Below, one piece after another: positions 13,184 to 16,913 of a DNA stretch of 16,913 nucleotides (positions are counted from its first letter, which is position 1; the number at the start of each line of letters is the position of its first letter). The notes below the pieces were generated by a model. It searched no databases. It saw only the letters and a list, made by a program, of their open reading frames with translations, and had not been told where the DNA came from. The translations under genes and the position numbers were made by a program. This DNA is from an uncultured Lachnospiraceae bacterium. GTDB lineage: Bacteria; Bacillota; Clostridia; Lachnospirales; Lachnospiraceae. Location of the stretch: NCBI GenBank assembly GCA_902797565.1, contig CADBTO010000352.1, forward strand, positions 1 through 16,913, read 5' to 3'.

Positions 13184-15240
13184 AACTCAATCTCTCCTTT
13201 TTCCAACATATCATCCAATATATGTTTAATCATCCGCCGCGCCTCTTCAATCTGAGCGCCTTCAATCTGGGCACCTGCAACATTGATATGGCCGCCGCCG
13301 CCCAAACGCACCATAATCTCCCGGACATTGATCTCATCAATCGAACGTGCCGAAACATATATTTTTCCAGCATACTTCGTCAAAACGATGCTGCTTTTGA
13401 TGCCAACAATATTGAGCAGCTCATTTGCTGCCTGTGCTGCCACGACCGTCGGGCTTTCCACGCCTAATGCATCACAGACTGAAATTGCAAACGCGCCCCG
13501 GTAGACTTCCGCGTTACGCACAACTTCTGCGCGTGCCTTATAGGACGACATATCTTCCCTCAGCATTTTTCGCACACGCGTTACTTCTGCACCAATCCGC
13601 TTCAGGTATGCCGCAGCCTCAAAAGTCCTGACGCCGGTCTTTGTCATGAAATTGTTTGTATCAATCAGAATCCCTGCATAAATGCAGTCCGCTTCGCGCG
13701 GTTCGATCCGGATCCGTTCTGAGAAATACTGCAGCGTCTCTGCAATCATTTCACACGCCGAAGAAGCATACGGCTCCACATAAGACAGGATCGGATTCTG
13801 GATCTGTTCATCCCCCTGCCTGTGGTGGTCGAAGACCACGATACTGGAATTCCTCCGCAGCAGCTCCGGACATTCCGTGTAGGACGGGCGGTTCGTATCC
13901 ACCACCATGACCAGCGTCCTGGGATTTACCATTTCAAGCGCCTGCCCGCTATTGATAATCATATCATCCGGATATCCGGCTTCAACTGTGAAAAGTTCTG
14001 TCAGCGGCCGCAAGGTCGCCGTAATCGTATTCAGCACAATATGGCAGGGTTTTCCCAGCTGCCGTGCCGCGCAATATACGCCGATGGCGGCTCCGAACGC
14101 ATCCTCGTCACTGATTTTGTGTCCCATGACGATGACCTTCTCTTTTGCCTCCATCATTTCCCGCAGTGCCTGCGCCTTCACGCGTGACTTGACACGGGTC
14201 GTCTTCTCCACTTCCCTGCCACGCATACCGTAATAGGACACTCCTTCAGAATCTTTGATGACCGCTTGAGCACCTCCGCGCCCCAACGCAAGGTCAATCG
14301 CTGCCCTGGCATATTCCGCGCTCTGCGCATAGCTGTTTGCCCCAACACCAATTCCGATGGAAAGTGTGATCTCGTTTTCATTACCCGCTTTCGTATTTTT
14401 GATATCTTCCAGAATCGAAAACTTAGATTCTTCGAGTTTTGGCAGATATTTCTGCTGGAAGATCATGAAATACTTGTCGCGTTCCAGCTTCCGGATAATT
14501 GCATCCGAATCCCGGAAATACCGGCTGATTTTCCGGTCGATGATCGCAGTCAGCATGGAACGCTTGACATCCTCCACACTTTCAAAGGTTTCTTCATAAT
14601 TATCTATATAAATCAGCCCCGCCACCAGCTTCTGATCCTGATACAGCTGCCTGGTCTCATCAAGTTCCGTTTCGTCGAAGAGCATCAGCGACACGACGCT
14701 TCCCATCCCCACACCGAGGCTGATCATCGTGCCATCGCTTTCAAGCCGCTCATCCGCAATTTCCAGCCGCTTGAGCTGTGCCAGCAGATGCCGTTTGGGA
14801 AGCTTCACTTTAATCGAGATGTCCTTGTCCGTTAATTTTGCAAGGACTTCCCTCGTAATTTCCGGAAAAATCGTTGTTACGGATTTTGAATAGCCCGGCT
14901 CCTTCCCGGTATCCTCACAGAATTTTCCATTCATCCACAAGAATCGCCCGCTCTCGTCCAGGAGCGCATAAGGCAGCTGGAAATGATGCAGCAGATACCG
15001 CTGCACGGTTCCATAGTTCACGGCAAATGCCATGATCTCCTCCCGAAGCTTGCGGTTATATATGGCATAATAGGTGCCCGCCGCAATCGTGTACAACCCG
15101 ACGAGCGCGGCTCCCCCTGCCCCGATCCGCCAGTCGCTATACACACAAAACAAGATAATATCGGCTATCGCCAAAAGCCCTGCCATATAAAGCGGTCCCC
15201 GCAGATACAGCCGAATGTGTCCCCTCTTTGTCGGCTCCAT
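13180..15240 (-). CDS. gdpP: Cyclic-di-AMP phosphodiesterase GdpP (YybT family)
   Basis: A 686-residue membrane enzyme that hydrolyses c-di-AMP to pApA, lowering the signal that controls potassium, turgor and wall stress. Two membrane segments (about 16-34 and 40-60) are followed by a PAS-like sensor (about 75-150), a degenerate GGDEF domain (about 160-300), and the catalytic DHH domain: H374 and D378-x-D380 (GHKISDED), VVDTN, D471-H-H (VFDHHR) and LIDTN. A DHHA1 part follows with GGGGH (647-651). All metal-site motifs are present, so it should be active. I chose the ATG at 15240 because AGGAG lies 7 bases upstream; an ATG at 15246 is too close to that site. It is the first gene of the operon. 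Near the C terminus a short duplication, [10 protein letters not shown], is visible. Confidence 0.95.
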   Translation of the reverse strand: MEPTKRGHIRLYLRGPLYMAGLLAIADIILFCVYSDWRIGAGGAALVGLYTIAAGTYYAIYNRKLREEIMAFAVNYGTVQRYLLHHFQLPYALLDESGRFLWMNGKFCEDTGKEPGYSKSVTTIFPEITREVLAKLTDKDISIKVKLPKRHLLAQLKRLEIADERLESDGTMISLGVGMGSVVSLMLFDETELDETRQLYQDQKLVAGLIYIDNYEETFESVEDVKRSMLTAIIDRKISRYFRDSDAIIRKLERDKYFMIFQQKYLPKLEESKFSILEDIKNTKAGNENEITLSIGIGVGANSYAQSAEYARAAIDLALGRGGAQAVIKDSEGVSYYGMRGREVEKTTRVKSRVKAQALREMMEAKEKVIVMGHKISDEDAFGAAIGVYCAARQLGKPCHIVLNTITATLRPLTELFTVEAGYPDDMIINSGQALEMVNPRTLVMVVDTNRPSYTECPELLRRNSSIVVFDHHRQGDEQIQNPILSYVEPYASSACEMIAETLQYFSERIRIEPREADCIYAGILIDTNNFMTKTGVRTFEAAAYLKRIGAEVTRVRKMLREDMSSYKARAEVVRNAEVYRGAFAISVCDALGVESPTVVAAQAANELLNIVGIKSSIVLTKYAGKIYVSARSIDEINVREIMVRLGGGGHINVAGAQIEGAQIEEARRMIKHILDDMLEKGEIEL

Positions 15241-15290
15241 AAGCATACTCCTCCCCTTTGGAACGGTATCAGAACCTTCCCCGATTTGCT

Positions 15291-15319
15291 ATTATAGCAT
15301 TTCTGGAAAAAAGATTCAA
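15291..15319 (-). promoter_or_regulatory. Sigma-A promoter of the gdpP-rplI-dnaB operon
   Basis: Minus strand TTGAAT (15319-15314), 17-bp spacer, consensus TATAAT (15296-15291). Predicted start is near 15284, leaving a leader of about 44 bases. It lies about 30 bp past the T run of the terminator that ends the upstream HDOD gene. Confidence 0.8.
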
Positions 15320-15349
15320 CTGGAAAATTCACCGCACGGGGGAGCGTAT

Positions 15350-15391
15350 AAAAATGAATGGAGCGAATGCCGCTCCAGACACTCGCTCCAT
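15350..15391 (-). terminator. Rho-independent terminator of the HDOD gene
   Basis: ATGGAGCGA (15358-15366) and TCGCTCCAT (15383-15391) make a perfect 9-bp stem with a 16-base loop. On the minus strand it is followed by CATTTTTAT. It separates the EAL/HDOD transcript from the gdpP promoter. Confidence 0.7.
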
Positions 15392-15424
15392 ATTATCACC
15401 ACTCTCCTGTATGCTTCTGACTTC

Positions 15425-16681
15425 TTATGATTCCGCTGCCTGCGCCGCCTCATGCAAAAGCGCACGATACCAGCGGAGCGCCTCCAGATACGCTTCATAT
15501 ACATCGTCCATATCCAGGTTCTGGAGCACCAGCTGCCGCGAAACCTCCTGCCAGGACGCTGTTTCATATTCGATAATCAACGTCAGCACCGGTGCCAGAT
15601 CCCCCTGCCGTTTCATAATCGCGTCTTCGATCTCCTGCGTCACGCTGACACCATGCAGCGCCTCATCCATCGGCTTATCCAGGATGACATCCAATAGTGA
15701 GAACATTCCCATCAGGAACAGCTCTGTAGATTTGTCCTCTATCTTAAACGGCTTCGCCAGATTCTCCGCGAAACGCCCCCGGATCAGGGACGAACGCATA
15801 ATCTCACTGGGCTTGTCTGAACAGAGTTCTTTGGTCACTGCGGTATTGATCCAGCGTTTCAGTTCTTTCTGTCCCATCATCGCTGCCGCGTGGCGGATCG
15901 ACGAAATATTGGAATTAACCGTCATCCTGTTGACCATTTCCAGCAGCGAGATAACAAGCGCAGTATCCTTCCCGATCACGTCCGCCGCATCTGCAAGGTC
16001 AAAATCCGGCTGGTTCACGACCTTGAGCAGATCCAGATAGGTGATCTTCAAAGGTGCCAGTTCCTTATCCCCTGCACTGGCAGGACGCCGGAAGAAATCT
16101 CCTTCATAGAGGTCGAATCCGCCCAGAAATTGCCCCATATCCAGAAGCTTGCGGAATTCCCACTGCGAGTCCACATTTACCGCAACCAGCTTCATATCCG
16201 GGAAAAACCGCATAAACGGTCCCTTCGCTTTTTCAATATTCACTTTATGGTGATCCAGGAACAGATAATCCGCCAGATCCAGAAGCGACCGATAATCCCC
16301 GATCTGATGGATGGAAATATCCCGGAGCGCAACCTGGAAGCCTTCCATCTTCAGCTTGGACACCCGTTCCACAAACCGTTCATCTGCCGGGATTGTGGTA
16401 TCCAGAAGCAGAATGATCTTCTCCCGGCCCTCCGGTGCCTGCCCTTCGATATCCAGAAACAGGGACACATTGTTAATTGGTACGAATATATTGTGCCCAT
16501 CCGCAAGGGTATCCACACCCATGCTCTGGATGACTTCAAATCCTTCGATGCTCGTGTTGTCATCAAATGCCGCCGCACCGCCATACATCGAGTTCAGGAA
16601 AGAGTTTTCCCTCTGGCTGAACACGGAATACGCCTGGACACCCACATGGTCGTCAAACAAAGGTAATATCGCTGCTAACAC
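15425..16681 (-). CDS. EAL-like/HDOD domain signalling protein (YuxH family)
   Basis: A 418-residue cytoplasmic protein. The N-terminal half (about 1-200) has the outline of an EAL domain but has lost its catalytic signature: the usual ExL motif region reads YSVFSQ, so c-di-GMP hydrolysis is not expected. The C-terminal half (about 205-400) is an HDOD domain, with LKITYLDLLKVVNQP, DVIGKDTALVISLLEMVN and SSIRHAAAMMGQKELKRW, a helical fold related to HD but lacking the HD metal residues. Such proteins (COG3434) are thought to act as signalling scaffolds; the best-studied relatives affect motility and virulence signalling. The start is GTG at 16681, 7 bases after GGAGG. It lies 30 bases after the cyclophilin gene with no terminator between, so the two are probably cotranscribed. 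Confidence 0.88.
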   Translation of the reverse strand: MLAAILPLFDDHVGVQAYSVFSQRENSFLNSMYGGAAAFDDNTSIEGFEVIQSMGVDTLADGHNIFVPINNVSLFLDIEGQAPEGREKIILLLDTTIPADERFVERVSKLKMEGFQVALRDISIHQIGDYRSLLDLADYLFLDHHKVNIEKAKGPFMRFFPDMKLVAVNVDSQWEFRKLLDMGQFLGGFDLYEGDFFRRPASAGDKELAPLKITYLDLLKVVNQPDFDLADAADVIGKDTALVISLLEMVNRMTVNSNISSIRHAAAMMGQKELKRWINTAVTKELCSDKPSEIMRSSLIRGRFAENLAKPFKIEDKSTELFLMGMFSLLDVILDKPMDEALHGVSVTQEIEDAIMKRQGDLAPVLTLIIEYETASWQEVSRQLVLQNLDMDDVYEAYLEALRWYRALLHEAAQAAES

Positions 16682-16711
16682 TTTGCCACCTCCTAAATTG
16701 CTCTCCCGCTT

Positions 16712-16913
16712 TTATATCTTTTCCGGCTCCGGATAATCCACACCGAATGTATCTACATCCACTTTCTTCATCACCACTGCCTCGATCGGCCGATCTGAAA
16801 AATCCGTCCGAACCTCCGCAATCCGGTTCACCACATCCATCCCTTCTATCACCTTCCCAAACGCCGCATACTGGCCATCCAGATGCGGGCTCGCCTGGTG
16901 AATAATGAAAAAC
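16712..16913 (-). CDS. Peptidyl-prolyl cis-trans isomerase, cyclophilin type (C-terminal part, cut by window edge)
   Basis: The last 66 complete codons of a gene entering from the right edge. [20 protein letters not shown] followed by [14 protein letters not shown] is the conserved C-terminal half of cyclophilins, including the H-L-D-G-x-Y-A-A-F-G segment that forms the active-site groove. Cyclophilins catalyse cis-trans isomerisation of X-Pro bonds and assist folding. The tail ends DYPEPEKI before TAA. The 5' end, any signal peptide and the promoter are outside the window, so location in the cell is unknown. Confidence 0.92.
   Translation of the reverse strand, partial: FFIIHQASPHLDGQYAAFGKVIEGMDVVNRIAEVRTDFSDRPIEAVVMKKVDVDTFGVDYPEPEKI

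Noticed and set aside
15258..16666. Long plus-strand frames of about 258-260 codons opposite the HDOD gene, and similar ones opposite Sua5 (1976-2653) and upstream (1282-1893)
   Set aside because: They are antisense to well-supported genes, lack ribosome sites, and have Arg/Ser/Pro-rich translations typical of reversed reading of real genes.
1..16913. Search for mobile elements, CRISPR arrays, tRNAs and defence systems
   Set aside because: No repeat-spacer pattern, transposase, integrase, cloverleaf or recognisable defence domain was seen; the kinase pair was considered as defence, but its context does not support that.

Overview
The window looks like chromosomal DNA from an anaerobic low-to-mid-GC Bacillota, most likely class Clostridia and plausibly a Lachnospiraceae. 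The evidence is the Firmicutes order gdpP-rplI-dnaB, a Sua5/low-molecular-weight phosphatase/dCMP deaminase cluster, a MecA-type adaptor, a 2[4Fe-4S] ferredoxin beside a DUF1858 redox protein, strong AGGAGG ribosome sites and clear sigma-A promoters. I see no transposase, integrase, CRISPR array or tRNA. Most genes read leftward (minus strand); a central block (about 6.75 to 11.3 kb) reads mainly rightward.

Left to right: (1) 1-161 is a strong minus-strand promoter and structured leader that looks like the start of an rRNA operon whose 16S gene would lie off the left edge. (2) 204-4359 is a minus-strand operon with its own promoter: membrane-anchored GH18 protein, threonylcarbamoyl-AMP synthase, a phosphatase-like protein whose catalytic Cys is Asp, dCMP deaminase, and a small coiled-coil protein. 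(3) 4371-6647 is a two-gene minus-strand operon: a protein kinase fused to a P-loop-like domain lacking the Walker lysine, then a second protein with the same type of degenerate loop. (4) 6750-7717 is mecA on the plus strand with its own promoter and terminator. (5) 7750-8486 holds a divergent redox pair, a DUF1858 CxxC protein (minus) and a ferredoxin (plus), with interleaved inverted repeats at the ferredoxin start region. (6) 8494-11319 is a GC-rich structured stretch and a large secreted papain-family peptidase with three fibronectin-III-like domains. (7) 11331-15319 is the minus-strand gdpP-rplI-dnaB operon with its promoter. (8) 15350-16913 is an EAL-like/HDOD signalling protein and the end of a cyclophilin gene.

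Most genes are housekeeping (tRNA t6A modification, dCTP/dUMP balance, replication, ribosome, c-di-AMP turnover, proteolysis control). The least ordinary items are the kinase/degenerate-ATPase pair, the Cys-to-Asp phosphatase homologue, and the regulatory architecture around the ferredoxin. All functional calls come from reading motifs by eye; no database or folding program was run.
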